A stretch of 64,000 nt of DNA. Source: Tiliqua scincoides (Eukaryota > Chordata > Lepidosauria > Squamata > Scincidae). Below the pieces are notes generated by a model. The model ran no database searches and had not been told where the DNA came from. It saw only the letters and a list, made by a program, of their open reading frames with translations. Positions 48,201 through 58,059 of the stretch are shown here, in pieces (positions within the stretch are counted from its first letter, which is position 1; the number at the start of each line of letters is the position of its first letter). Both the position numbers and the translations under genes were made by a program. The stretch covers positions 97,596,659 through 97,660,658 of the forward strand of contig NC_089822.1 of the NCBI RefSeq assembly GCF_035046505.1, read 5' to 3'.

Positions 48201-51200
48201 GAAATGTAAGGTGACATTAAGGATTTTTTTAAAAATGAAAAATATGAGGACGTCATGGCTAAAAACAGCGAGACGAAAAATAAACCTTTCTTCATATACA
48301 CTGAAAGCAGAAAACTTCCCAGGGATGTAGTTAAACTGCTGGGTAATGAGAGAATTAAAAGGAAACTTAAAGAGAATGGGGAGATTGCAGAGACGCTAAA
48401 CAAATTCTTCACTTTAGAAGACACAGGGAAGACACCTGTTCCGGAATGGTCCTTCTCAAGAACAAGTCCGATAAAGTCAGTCAAACAAAGTGAAAACGGA
48501 TGAGGCTCAAGGTTGTACGTATTAATGTTTAATTTGCCAACAGATCACTGGTCCAAACAGCAGCCACCCAAGAGTTCTTAAGGAACCAAATTGTGACATT
48601 GCCGATGACATTATTTTTTTAATACATGAAATAAAAAGATAAATTCCAGTGAAGTCGATGTTTATGTACCCATCAACTTGTTTTGGACAAGATTATTATA
48701 CCATTTATCATGTAAGTGGAAAACATTCCCTTTTTATACTGGGTAAAGAATGGCATAAGAAATTGGGGGGGGTGCTGAATGGACTTTTGGCTACAACAAA
48801 GCAAGGGCTGCAGCAACCAACTCCCAAGAGAATGCCATGATCCCTTCAGACCCTGCCTCTGGGATCCATCACTCATCACAGCCTCTGAAGGCTGGTCAAA
48901 GAGGTATCTTTTAAAGTAGTGGCTCCCTTATGCTTATCAGGGGAGAGCTGCTGTCCCTATCCATCCCATGACAGCATCTCCTCTAGTGGTGATTTACCAG
49001 TGTCTCTCTAGAGCTCCTTCCTGGACTGTGAGCCCCTTTGGGACAGGGATCAAACTTTTCATTCCATTTACTTTTATTAATTGACTTTGTTTTTTGAACT
49101 TTCTTGAAAGTGGTATACAAACATTTGTCTCATCATCAAAATCCCTTTCTTTCCTCACCTGTGATTTGGCCTCTTCCATTCTCATTTACAGCTATGCCAG
49201 CAGCAAGACCTTGGAAGATGTGGTTCCCACTAGAACAAAAAGCAGGGGTGAAGCAGCCAATATTTTATACAGTTCATTCGTGCATCTGTTCAGAGGAGGT
49301 CCTTCACCAGCATTCCTATCAGGGATTTAGCTGCTTCACCACAAAGAAGATTTGGTAGTACACCCCCCAAACACACACACACCTCCACCTGACACTTCTG
49401 CCCTACGGATCAGTAGCAGTGAGGTTACTGAATTAAGAGTAGGATAAAAATGGAATTAATAAAACCAACAGATTCTGACTACTGAAGAGTCACTTGGTGC
49501 CAAAATGTTCTGACCAGTTCTGACGTTCCTGCAGTCCGTAAGATGTAGCACCAGGTACCATGAGTTGTTCCATCTCCTTCTCCATCCATACTTGCCCACC
49601 CAAACACTGTTATAACACATATAGGGCCTTCCCCACAGTGCCAAGCCAACAATGCTGATTGCTACTTGCTGGGGGAAAGAGGTGAGGATGACTCTCAGCA
49701 CCAAAGGAAATAAGCGAGCATCCCTCTCAGACTGAAACTCAAGAAGGGCTCTTTGCTAAACAAATGAATAATGGCCAAAAGAGCTGATTTGCAACAGTAG
49801 TCTTCTATTTCAATGGTAGCTTTAACTATGCTCCAAAAAACTTTGAATTTGGCAAGGGAACCTAATGCTCCCTGAATAAGAAGAGCAGTCAGAAAGGCAG
49901 ATAAATTATCTCAAGTTAGGGATAAGCAGTTTGGTGGCCAAGTTTGCAATGATATCAAACTATCCAGGATGGAGAAAACCAATGCCTTATGGCTGAGGTA
50001 TTCAATCATGGCTAGCCTCCAGGGGCGTCCTGAAGCATCTGGGGAGAGGTGGCTATAGCTGCTCAGCTCAGCTGCACTGACTGTGCTGCCTCCTGACTTG
50101 CTGCTTTTCTGTGGCTGTGAATGAGGTGGGTAGGGCAGTGTGAGGTGGGGAGGGAGTGTGAAACATGGTGGGGGAGGTGGGAGAGAAGGCTGGCTGGGCA
50201 GCAGCTGAGGTGCTGCATCTCATCAGCTCAGGGCGAGCTCCTGGCAGGCTTCAAACTGGGAGGGAAGCCTGACCTAGAGAGAGCAGTGCAGCACTTTCCT
50301 CTGCTTGGGAAGGAGAGAGCCCAGCCTGCTCTAAGTGGGGGAGGGTGTCCAAATGCCCCAGCTTGCATTCCTTTGTCTTGCATGGGGGAATCAGGGTGGC
50401 ATCTGCATGTTGAGGTGTATGTGTGTGAGCATGCCCCCATCTACTTTGGGGGTGAGTTGTAATCTTGCCCTGTGTGGCTGCAATCCTACCCACACTTTCC
50501 TGAGAGAAAGCCCCATTGACTCAAATGGGACTTACTGTTGAGTAGACCTACATAGGCTTGGGGTCTGTGTCAGCTTAACCCCTTAGGCTTAGCTGTGTCA
50601 GCTAAGGATCTTCACCTTTCTCTTTTTCCTCCCCCTTCAAAAAAGAAAAAAAAAGCTGATCTTGATCAGTCAAGATCAGTTCAACAATTACACATACGAT
50701 AAAAATACCCATTCCTCTTCAGCCATCCCCTTTTTTCCTCCTGCTTCTTTTTTTTTTTTTTTGGGGGGGGGGGTTACTTCCCATGTTGCATTATAAGATA
50801 CATGTATCTATTCTTCCCATGTATCTATTATAAGATAAAAGGCACAATCCTAGCTAGGTCTACTCAGAAGTAAGTACATACTATTGTGTTCAGTGGAACT
50901 TACTCCCAGGAAAGTGAAGTTAGGATTGCAGCCAAACAGTTTCTGGGTCTCAGTGTCACATCAGTTTGCAATTAGCAGATACACACAAAACAAAGTCTAC
51001 CCCTCCCCCAGCAAATTCATCACTTCTCCCCCCTCCCTTTCCAAAACCCTCCAGATCTGCTGCTAACAAAATCAGGGCACAATCCTAGGCAGGTCTACTC
51101 AGAAGTAAGTCCTATTTTGTTCAATGGGGCTTACTCTCAGGTAAGTGTGGTTAGGATTGCAGACTCAGAGTGCTGGCAGCTGTTTTTTTTTGTTTCTAGT

Positions 51201-52522
51201 GTATAATTATAAAACCTTCATCCCCATTTGGGGGGGGGGTAACTGAGGTGAAGTGATGTAATGGGGAGCTGTGGCCAATGGCCACAAGGATCAGGGGAGC
51301 CACAGGCCGGAAAAGTTCAAGAACCACTGCCTTATGGTCATGTCCAGCCCAGCCCAGTCCAGCTGCCACCATCACCACCCTATTACACAAGCAACCACAG
51401 ATCCTGCCTTGGAAGACTCAGAAGAGGCATAAGTAGTCACAGGACCTCCAATTTCAGGGGCAGTAAGCCACTCAATTACCATTTCCAGGGGAGCAATAAT
51501 GGGAGAGAAGTGTGCCTTTTCCTACTCATGGGCTTCCCAGAGACGGCTGTAAGAAAAAAGATGCTGGAGCAGATGGGCCTTTGACTTTATCCAGCAAAGA
51601 TTTACTTATGTTCTTATTTAAATCCAACATCAAATATTATAGATATACAAGTCATTCATACATGCACTTTTCCTGCATGTGCCCAAGCCAGTTTTTACAC
51701 ACTTCAATTGAAACAATGTGTAGCATAATGCACACAACTGGTTCAAGCTATTTTACAGATTGAGGCCTAAAACCCAAAAGAGTAGAGGTGCTTAAAAATA
51801 GATAACACAGTTTTCACTCAAAAGTCAGCCCACTGTGTTCAGTAGGACTTAGGTGGTAATCCTATCTTATTCACCCAAAACAAATACCTCCACAAATGAG
51901 AAACCATTGTCACAGAAAATGAAACAACTGACAATCTGATGTCCTGCTGAGGCAGTCACTTTGCAAGATCTCCTGTCAGTCCTTGATTCTCTATACCAGG
52001 GGTGTCAAACTCGTTTCATACAGAGGGCCGAACAGCATTCATGATGCCTGCTGAGGGCCGGAAGTGATGTCATTAGGCAGGAAATGATATCATTAAATAG
52101 GTCATAACCAAAAATAAGCACTTTTTCTCACTTAGGAATTCATAGCTGCAATGGCAGAAGAGAAAATATGCAAATCTTGATAATATTTTGAGATATGGGA
52201 GAGCTCAATTCAGCAGTAACTCCTCAGCACTGCTCAGAGGCTGAGAACCTGAGGGCCAGATAAAAAGTTTCCACGGGCCGCATCCGGCTCCTGGGCCTTA
52301 TGTTTGACACCCCTGCTCTATATAGTTCACACAGTGAGGAGCGAAAATGAGAAAGGAAAAAGGAGCCTGTCTCCTCTTTCCTGCCTGCTTTAGTAAAAGT
52401 GGTCAGACTCCCATCCATTCCTCCATCCATTCCTATAACATTTCACAAAGGCAAGATAGTGCAGGAGTTAAAGCTGCTGCCTCACTGAACAGGCAGATGG
52501 CTAGCTTACTTCAGAAAGCAGG

Positions 52523-52568
<46 letters not shown>

Positions 52569-55500
52569 GCCCATGCCTTCATCAAAAGCAATCCTCCTGG
52601 AGGAGAAGCAGCATTAAGTGCTCCCAAACCAGCCCAACAGAAGTATCCATAGCAAGTATCTATAAATGTGCCCTTTAGATGAGTAGCTCAAAACTCTGAG
52701 CCGATTGGTCCACAGATCCAGGTGAGAATTCTCATTTAAATAGATACAGGCTGAGAGGGAGTAATTAGCTGTGCAATAATATCTTCTTAGGCACAACAAG
52801 CCTCCTCTCCTGAGAAAACTACAGACTAGATCATCAATGCAGCTGCCCCCCCCCCCTTAACAGAGAAAAAGTGATCTTGACGATAATAGACTTGTGTGGG
52901 TGCTTGATGGGGCTGCTGTTGTCACTGTGTCTCAGAAGAGAAATTCAACCATGCTGATTCACTTGTGTGTGTGTGTGTTTCCCCAATCTAGACTTCTAGA
53001 TTTTTTACGCTGCATCATAATCACCACCCAAGACAGTTGCCTATTGAGAAATTGCTATTTCTCTGACAGGTCTATTTCTCATCTGCTTCAGAAAAGAATC
53101 TGCCCTTGACCTTGATGACTTATAGTTTAATAAAATCTATTTTGCTTGTCAATTGAGCTATTATGCTGGAACAAGCTGCTCCCTAATGGATACTTAAGCC
53201 TCTCTGAGCTTGTTTTGTCAGTAACATCTCTGATTATATTCATTTGTGCTTGACTGCAGCTCCAGCACTCATTGCAAAATAAGCACTACCTGTAAATGAG
53301 TGGCAACATTGCTTGCCCCAAGTAACACCTACACTTTCTGGTGCCTGACAGTAAACTTGGCAAATTGCAAACCTCCTACGTGGAGGGTAATGCTCTGAAA
53401 GTAAAATGGGGGGGGGGGAGGAATTCGGCACAAGAATGAAGGACAAAAACATGAGGCAGAGGAATAGGTGGGGGAAACAGGTGTTGGATCTCTGAAGCTA
53501 AGCTTGACAAGCAAGACATCCAGTGGCGTAGCTAATGAAAGTGTAGCCCAGTGCTGAGTACAAAATGACACCCCACAAGTGGCGTCACTTCTGGAAGTGA
53601 CAACACACCCAGACTTTTAAAAAAATGAACTATGGGGCAATGGCATAGCTAAGGCATCTACCACCTGGCTTCAAAGAAGATTTTGTAGCACCCCCCCCCC
53701 CCATGGCGAAATCAAATTTTATGTATTAAGTAAGTAAGTAGCTTTCTAGTTAATTGGCCATAACTTTTGATAGAATACAGATATTCCAGCACGGTTTGTT
53801 TCATTGCATTCAGCATTAAATAACCTTTCCAGTGATATATAGAATGATGGTACTATTTATACATGCCAAGGTTTTCACAATTTTGGTCACTAGTGTCAAG
53901 TTCAGCTTGTTGCCCCCCTAAAGCTCGTCGTTTGGTCCAGTTGCTATCCCCTGCACACCCTTAGCTACGCCACTGAAGGTGCCCCTTTAATTTGCAAATC
54001 TGATTATCCAAATTCATGATTTGCCCTGGCTAACTGAACAGCACTGATGAGGTTGAATTCCTCCTGTTGGGGAGCTCTGCGGAGGCAGACGTGGGACTCC
54101 CCGCATCCCCAGGACGCTGCTGAAGGCTGTGGTGAGCCCAGGTAAGCCCTTGCGCCCCTCCAAAGCGATGTGATTCTGGCAATCGCTTTTGATGCTGCCC
54201 CCCTTTCTGCCCCTTAAGGGGGTAGAGGCCCGGGCTCTCTGGTTGGGGCATCAGAATGCCCCAGTTTGAGAACCATTGGCTTAATCTAACACAACAGTTT
54301 CCAAACATGCTACCCTCAAGGAACCCTTTCAACAGTGCCTGGTCTGTCACAAACCCTTGAAGCCCTGCAGAGGATTCTACAGCACATTCCAGGGAGTCTA
54401 TTCAGTTCAGATCGGATGATGGTTGCTGGGCATTTGGGCCTCACTGTTACCCTGCATGAACTAGAACACACTACTACTGCTGCCGCACACAGCAAGGGAA
54501 AATGAACAATGAGTGGGCAAGCCACCTCCTCGGGAAAGTTGACCTGTCACAACCGCACTGAACTGCCCAAATTTTGTCTCCAAACTGGTCAGAAGTGTTT
54601 CAAGTTTGAAATGACACCAAAGAGAACAGTAAAAAGTCAAGATGCTGCGGCTAAATCACATACCTCACTAGAGGGTTGCCATTATACAGGATGTAAACGC
54701 CAGCCTCTTTATTCCCATATATTTGATTGCTACGGATGATGCCTTTCCCGTTGCCAAGGACAACGATGCCAGAGCGAAGGCCACTGTGGATCCGATTACA
54801 CTGCCGTTTCATTCACACCCATGTGCAAAGAAGGAGAAAACAGGAAAGGGAGAGATCACTCATACAAGCCAAGGACTCGCTACAATAGCTTAAAAGGTCA
54901 GCAAGCTTTTGCTATAAAGCACCCAGACGATTAAACCTGGAACCAATTTAGTTGAGGAAGAAATGCTCCATTTTGCATCTCTGTAGAGAAGGCCTGGCAT
55001 TTCTGGTGTGACTAAGCCCCTACCTTCACAACACTCACTGGATAAAGGCATTAAAAGGTTTCCCATTGTACCTTTCCCATTACACCTCAGCCGTAACTCA
55101 GAACAACAGGGAATCTGGTACAAATCTGGAGCAGAAATGGAGAAGTGTGAAAAGGACTGGGGAATCAGCAAGCTTCAAGCAGAACTGCCAACTTTTCAGC
55201 CAGCTGCTGTAGTTGTGCAGCAGCTTAGTGCTCAGACAGTCAAGCAATTATGCTTCACTTCCAAAGCTTCACCTGCTGATTTCTGCAAACAAAACTGCTG
55301 TTAGAGGCAGAGGGGCGAGCCAGAGTTACTACAAATTGCTTACCCCTTGCACAGCACTAGGGAGAGCTTGCATAAAAGAAGCACTCCATCTTGACCATTC
55401 AGGCAGCAAAAGGGGAAAACATTCCTCTGCCACTGAGGCACAGCAAAGGCCATGAAACCTGGCACCAATTTCACTCTGGACCCTGAGTGGTGATGGCTTC

Positions 55501-56247
55501 CTCCTAGCAAACAGAGGATACTAATTCACTTGCTCCTCTCCCACAGCAATCCTGTCGCCTCCCCCTCCCCCCATCACACAGAGCAGGCATACCCAACACA
55601 TGATATCTACTTAGATGAATAACATGGTAATGTTAGCAATTTTTAATTGTTAGTTCCAGTTTCTTAGCAGTGGGGCATGAGGATGGTCCAAGAACTTACT
55701 GGAAGAGTCGTTTCAAGAAAAGTGCACATTTCTCCTAGAGTGGAGTCATTTGGGACACAGTAAGCCATCACAGCTCACAACTAGATGTCACACAATGCAA
55801 CAAGCATGGGGATTCCACCCCCCTGTTTGCTACAGAACGCAAAGGCAGAGGTAGCATGCTGGGGAGAAGCAGTGGATGGGGTTGTGTGTTAACCTTTCTA
55901 CAGATTGCCTTCTTTCCCCATCATTCTCCTTTTTAACATGGCTGGAAGAGCAGCTGGAAAAACTGATTTGGGCACATGTGGTCAGCACCTGCTCCTCCTA
56001 CCTGCCGCTGTTCTCCTGCACCCATGCCCATGTTAAGTGAACCCCATGCTTGCCCATCTCTAATTCTGGTCAAATCTGGACAAGTGAGAGTTGATACCAG
56101 GATCAGGGGGTTGGCTCCTTTTCGAATATCCACACCAGCTTCGCAATTGGAATGAATATCGTTATCGGCAATCAAGCCTCCGGCACCAAGGCGCAGAAAT
56201 ATCCCTGAGGTCTTGCAGTGGTGAATGTCATTGTTCAGCATGACAAT
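39030..56247 (-). CDS. FBXO10: FBXO10, F-box protein with beta-helix repeats, 3' eight coding exons (5' part off window)
   Basis: FBXO10 is the substrate-binding part of an SCF (SKP1-CUL1-F-box) ubiquitin ligase; BCL2 is a reported target. The exons, in transcript order, are 56247-56098, 54800-54664, 49229-49159, 48095-47943, 46707-46432, 45597-45287, 44222-44041 and 39207-39030. They sum to 1458 nt with every phase matching, giving 485 residues and a TGA stop. The N-terminal F-box and first half (human protein about 950 residues) are beyond 64000. The visible part is a right-handed parallel beta-helix with exact 23-residue coils (for example AGVDIRKGANPL, SGIVVLGNGKG, AGIAVNENGRG, DGVVVGERGKG). 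An acidic loop (EGEAANWENDLESEDER) interrupts it, and a C-terminal tail ends in FCTIL. The final CTIL is a CaaX box with leucine last, which favours geranylgeranylation. The gene converges on POLR1E. Confidence 0.95.
39524..40028. mobile_element. hAT-type palindromic MITE with perfect target duplication
   Basis: The ends are CAGTGGTTCCCCAACT and GAGTTTGGGAAGCACTG. CATTAGAG is duplicated exactly at 39516-39523 and 40029-40036. The interior folds back (CCAGGAAGCCCTCTGCGG against the AGAGAGCTTCCTGG side). It lies 317 nt upstream of the FBXO10 terminal exon. Confidence 0.85.
40037..41167 (-). other. FBXO10: FBXO10 last intron, no feature recognised
   Basis: Unique-looking intron sequence. Confidence 0.5.
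41168..41303. mobile_element. Harbinger-like MITE, partial
   Basis: 'GCCAATGGGGTACGTGCTGC', 'CTCCAGGTAAGGGAGTG' and the end GGTTAGGATTGCACCC match the family core and right end. Confidence 0.5.
41945..42415 (+). mobile_element. Non-autonomous retroposon or LINE-derived element
   Basis: A GC-balanced block with 'AGGCGACTAAACAGCCACCG', 'CTGATCCCAAACCTCCACTG' and the 3' end 'GTCTTCCGAGACTGAAGGAT' plus GCCAAC. That end matches the tail of the 5S-derived SINE at 33194-33321. Flanking 'CATCTGGTTTAGAA' and 'CATGGTTTGGAA' could be an eroded target duplication. I recall this sequence as common in squamates but cannot name its family. Confidence 0.55.
43064..43367. mobile_element. hAT-type MITE
   Basis: The ends are CAAAAGTTCCCTG and GGGAACCACTG. 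The duplication is AATTAAAG and AGTTAAAG. Confidence 0.68.
43625..43745. mobile_element. LINE 3'-tail remnant
   Basis: 'TTTATTTATATCATGCTG' and 'CTCAAAGCAGCTTACAGC' are LINE-tail like. In the FBXO10 last intron. Confidence 0.45.
44041..44222 (-). CDS. FBXO10: FBXO10 penultimate coding exon
   Basis: The exon encodes VTKNRIHSLRGYGIEMLDQT, KALVQDNLIFQGKTKKSILQ and CIIQNNKLVAFNK. The acceptor is CTATCCAG and the donor GTAAAT. The last helix coils and the start of the tail are here. Confidence 0.95.
45098..45120. repeat. (GA)n microsatellite
   Basis: About eleven GA units in an FBXO10 intron. Confidence 0.9.
45121..45245. mobile_element. L2-like LINE/SINE tail fragment
   Basis: 'GGGTGATTTTGGGCCAGTCA' and 'CTAACCTGCCTCACAGAAGC' match the reptile L2-type tail. 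It ends about 40 nt from the FBXO10 donor at 45286. Confidence 0.6.
45287..45597 (-). CDS. FBXO10: FBXO10 beta-helix exon
   Basis: The longest exon here (311 nt). It encodes AGLYVKSSEALNIIGNAVHA, NQDCGIAVFQSSQLTRIANN, VEVECRVELRGNGIYDNSSH and ENDILGNQGCGLKLLQA. The acceptor is TTTTATAG and the donor GTTTGT. Confidence 0.95.
46432..46707 (-). CDS. FBXO10: FBXO10 beta-helix exon with acidic loop
   Basis: The exon encodes NKGCGVWIMSSSLPHITNNQ and YGVAVFCRKDDGND, then an acidic loop (NFNDEGEAANWENDLESEDE), then RRPISIALVESNNINHNG. The acceptor is TTGCTGTAG and the donor GTAAGC. Confidence 0.96.
47943..48095 (-). CDS. FBXO10: FBXO10 beta-helix exon
   Basis: The exon encodes NVIRENQWGGADIRRGGDPV, LRSNLICCGYSDGVVVGERG and KGLIEGNTIY. 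It is nearly identical in pattern to the mammalian protein. The acceptor is TTTCTAG and the donor GTAAGA. Confidence 0.96.
48240..48510 (+). mobile_element. LINE ORF2 fragment (linker before reverse transcriptase)
   Basis: Translation gives KNKPFFIYTESRKLPRDVVK and EIAETLNKFFTL, like the CR1/L2 segment between endonuclease and reverse transcriptase (usual pattern 'FFRYVKSKRK...AEVLNKFFASVFT'). Old. In an FBXO10 intron, opposite to the gene. Confidence 0.5.
48855..49110 (+). mobile_element. L2-type LINE 3' end
   Basis: 'GGACTGTGAGCCCCTTTGGG' and 'TTCTTGAAAGTGGTATAC' match the squamate L2 3' end. Its end is about 50 nt from the FBXO10 exon at 49159. Confidence 0.6.
49159..49229 (-). CDS. FBXO10: FBXO10 beta-helix exon (71 nt)
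   Basis: The exon encodes GNHIFQGLAAGIAVNENGRG and QIT, close to one coil. The acceptor GTTCTAG and donor GTGAGG are sound. An L2-type LINE end stops about 50 nt past the donor. Confidence 0.94.
50476..50561. repeat. Palindromic fold-back repeat
   Basis: It begins GGCTGCAATCCTACCC, with arms 'AAGCCCCATTG' and 'GGGACTTACTGTTGAG'. Confidence 0.72.
50841..50933. repeat. Palindromic fold-back repeat
   Basis: GGCACAATCCTAGC at the left, GTTAGGATTGCAGCC at the right, with 'TACTCAGAAGTAAGTAC' and 'GGAACTTACTCCCAGG' arms. Confidence 0.8.
51075..51163. repeat. Palindromic fold-back repeat
   Basis: GGGCACAATCCTAGGC at the left, GTTAGGATTGCAG at the right, with 'TACTCAGAAGTAAGTCC' and 'GGGGCTTACTCTCAGG' arms. 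Confidence 0.8.
51515..51615 (+). mobile_element. CR1-type LINE 3' end fragment
   Basis: 'GGAGCAGATGGGCCTTTG', 'ATCCAGCAAAGATTTACTTA' and 'TGTTCTTA' match the CR1 3' terminus. Confidence 0.6.
51817..51868. repeat. Degraded fold-back repeat fragment
   Basis: 'AAAAGTCAGCCCACTGTG' and 'TAGGACTTAGGTGGTAATCC' match one arm and the terminus. Confidence 0.4.
51997..52315. mobile_element. hAT-type MITE
   Basis: Perfect 14-bp ends CAGGGGTGTCAAAC and GTTTGACACCCCTG. The duplication is CTCTATAC (51989-51996) and CTCTATAT (52316-52323). Confidence 0.87.
52523..52566. repeat. (CA)n microsatellite
   Basis: About 22 CA units in an FBXO10 intron. Confidence 0.93.
52567..53520 (-). other. FBXO10: FBXO10 intron, no feature recognised
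   Basis: Unique-looking intron sequence with short poly-C and poly-G runs. Confidence 0.5.
53521..53975. mobile_element. DNA transposon MITE with 15-bp perfect inverted ends
   Basis: CAGTGGCGTAGCTAA at the left is exactly inverted as TTAGCTACGCCACTG at the right. A degraded internal copy of the end occurs near 53639 (CAATGGCATAGCTAAGG). No target duplication was identified. Confidence 0.75.
54045..54283. mobile_element. hAT palindromic MITE, one half
   Basis: 'GTAAGCCCTTGCGCCCCTCC', 'CCTTAAGGGGGTAGAGG' and the end CCAGTTTGAGAACCATTGG match the right half of 35765-36264. Confidence 0.65.
54664..54800 (-). CDS. FBXO10: FBXO10 beta-helix exon
   Basis: This 137-nt exon spans almost exactly two 23-residue coils. 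It encodes CNRIHSGLRSGIVVLGNGKG, IIRSNQIYGNKEAGVYILY and NGNPLV. The CAG acceptor is preceded by about 25 purine-rich bases; the pyrimidine tract lies further upstream. Confidence 0.94.
56098..56247 (-). CDS. FBXO10: FBXO10 beta-helix exon (most 5' exon in window)
   Basis: This 150-nt exon starts and ends on codon boundaries. It encodes IVMLNNDIHHCKTSGIFLRL, then LIADNDIHSN and AGVDIRKGANPLIL. The donor GTATCA is a weak match to the major-class consensus. Confidence 0.93.
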
Positions 56248-56248
56248 C

Positions 56249-57974
56249 TAAATGGGAGAAAAAGAAATAATTCAGATTCATTTCTGGAAAAACATCCACA
56301 AGGAATACATTTTGATAGCAGAGGCCAACAGTTGTCAGTTTCAGCTTGGAGTAGAATGTAGTAGTGGTGAGAGTGAGCTATAAATCCAGAAGTCCTTCCT
56401 ACAGATGGCCCTAACAACAGGCTTTGTGTGCTGTAAGTTCCAATCTCCCCTCCAGCTGATCTTGAAGCTTGTAGAACCCAGAAGAATACTGTGCAGTTTC
56501 TCGCCACAGAGTCTACTTGTGGCAGTGACACAGGGAGACAAGCAGTGAGCTGCAGCCCCCCTCCAAGTGCAGGTCCCCAGTTGCCCTCTCCTGCCTGTTC
56601 TGCAAGTGGTACACACACCTTTCTCTGGGTCCAAGTCAGCATCTATAATACAGAGCAAGACCATTGATCTCTCTAACCCAGTATAAGGTGGCTTCATTCA
56701 TTAATATACTGGGAGCAACAAAGTGAGCCAATCACTCCCAATGCAGAGACTGCAGAATTACCAGCTCTCAGCTGCCCTATGTTTCTGTATTTTGGGTTTG
56801 CTTCCTTCTAATCAAGTGACTTGCACTGGTCCCCTGAGTTGTGCTCAGAAGAAGTGACTTCCATTGATCCTCTGAGGGCAGATAATTCTACCAAGTCTAT
56901 GCATTGGTCAATTCAACCATTCTCAGTCACCTCTGCCGCAGACATATAGCAGCATTATCATTATTACACATTTTGGAAGTTACTAGTCAATGTAGTAAGA
57001 GAACATCCAAAGCACACATACACCCCCAAGTGTTATCGTTCATTTTTTTTTCTGTTTTGCCAGCCTGCAACACTTTAAATTCCTCCATTGTTTTATTTGA
57101 GTAAACATGTGGTTTAAATATTCATGCACAGTGTGCCGCTTCATCCTTTTTCAGCCAAATAAACCTTTAAACCCATGTATGATGAGCGTGAAGAAAGAAA
57201 TCTACAAATTTGCCTTTGCAGTGCTTTTGCTTTAGCAAGTGCTGTGAACCAAAAATGATAATTAAATTACAACTCCTCTATTTGCTCATTTGAAAAGGTG
57301 GTTCACCCCCAAATCTGGTTAATTAAAATGCAGGGAGAAGAGGTGAAGACAGCTGCATTTGCCTTTCAGTAGTGATGTGAAGGGTAGTTACTCTGATTAA
57401 AATACCAAGCCTGGCTACCCAGCATATTAACAGGAAATGCTGTCCTGATTCCCGAAACGGTAACAGCCTGCTGTGTTTACAGGTATCTTAACTTCATGAT
57501 GAAATCAGCTTGGGGGCTTACAGAGCCTGGGTAAAAAGAACTGGGTAAAAAGAACTAGCAGGAATTATGTTCTTGCTTTCTTCTTCTTTCGCTGGAACAA
57601 AAAGGATACTTTCATTGCTTTTAGATTCAAAACTATCTCAATAAAGTCTCAAAAGACAGGGGTTCAGAGTGCTATAGACTCTGCTCTCTTTGTCTTTATC
57701 TGGTTTAGAGCCCTAAGGACAAAAGCAGAGCTAAAGAAGCCATTACACTTTGGCAGAATGCCCACCTCTAAAACACCTTGTTGAAGAGGAGCTTTTGTGT
57801 TATCTCCTCTATACCTTATATTTTCCCCCCCTAAAAATACTGAAACAAACTAGGTTTTCCAGGTTGGAATTTAAACTGACATTGTCCAAATAACCATCTG
57901 TTATACTGGCTACAAAAAGGAGCAGAGTATAACAAATACTTGACCCTTCAAGCCAAACTTAAAAGTGTCTACGC
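56249..57974 (-). other. FBXO10: FBXO10 intron, no feature recognised
   Basis: AT-rich intron sequence. A short direct duplication (CTGGGTAAAAAGAA) lies near 57527-57555. Confidence 0.5.
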
Positions 57975-58059
57975 CAGTGTTTCTCAAACTGTGGGACAGG
58001 AACCACTATGTGGGTTGCGAGCCAATTTCAGGTGCATCCCCATTCACTTCAATATTTTA

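Larger units (their letters stand above)
49993..51329. mobile_element. Large hAT-like element with three nested fold-back repeats
   Basis: The right end is TTCAAGAACCACTG and the left end CTGAGGTATTCAA. CCTTATGG is duplicated exactly at 49985-49992 and 51330-51337. The interior carries repeats at 50476, 50841 and 51075. No transposase frame was seen. Confidence 0.62.
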
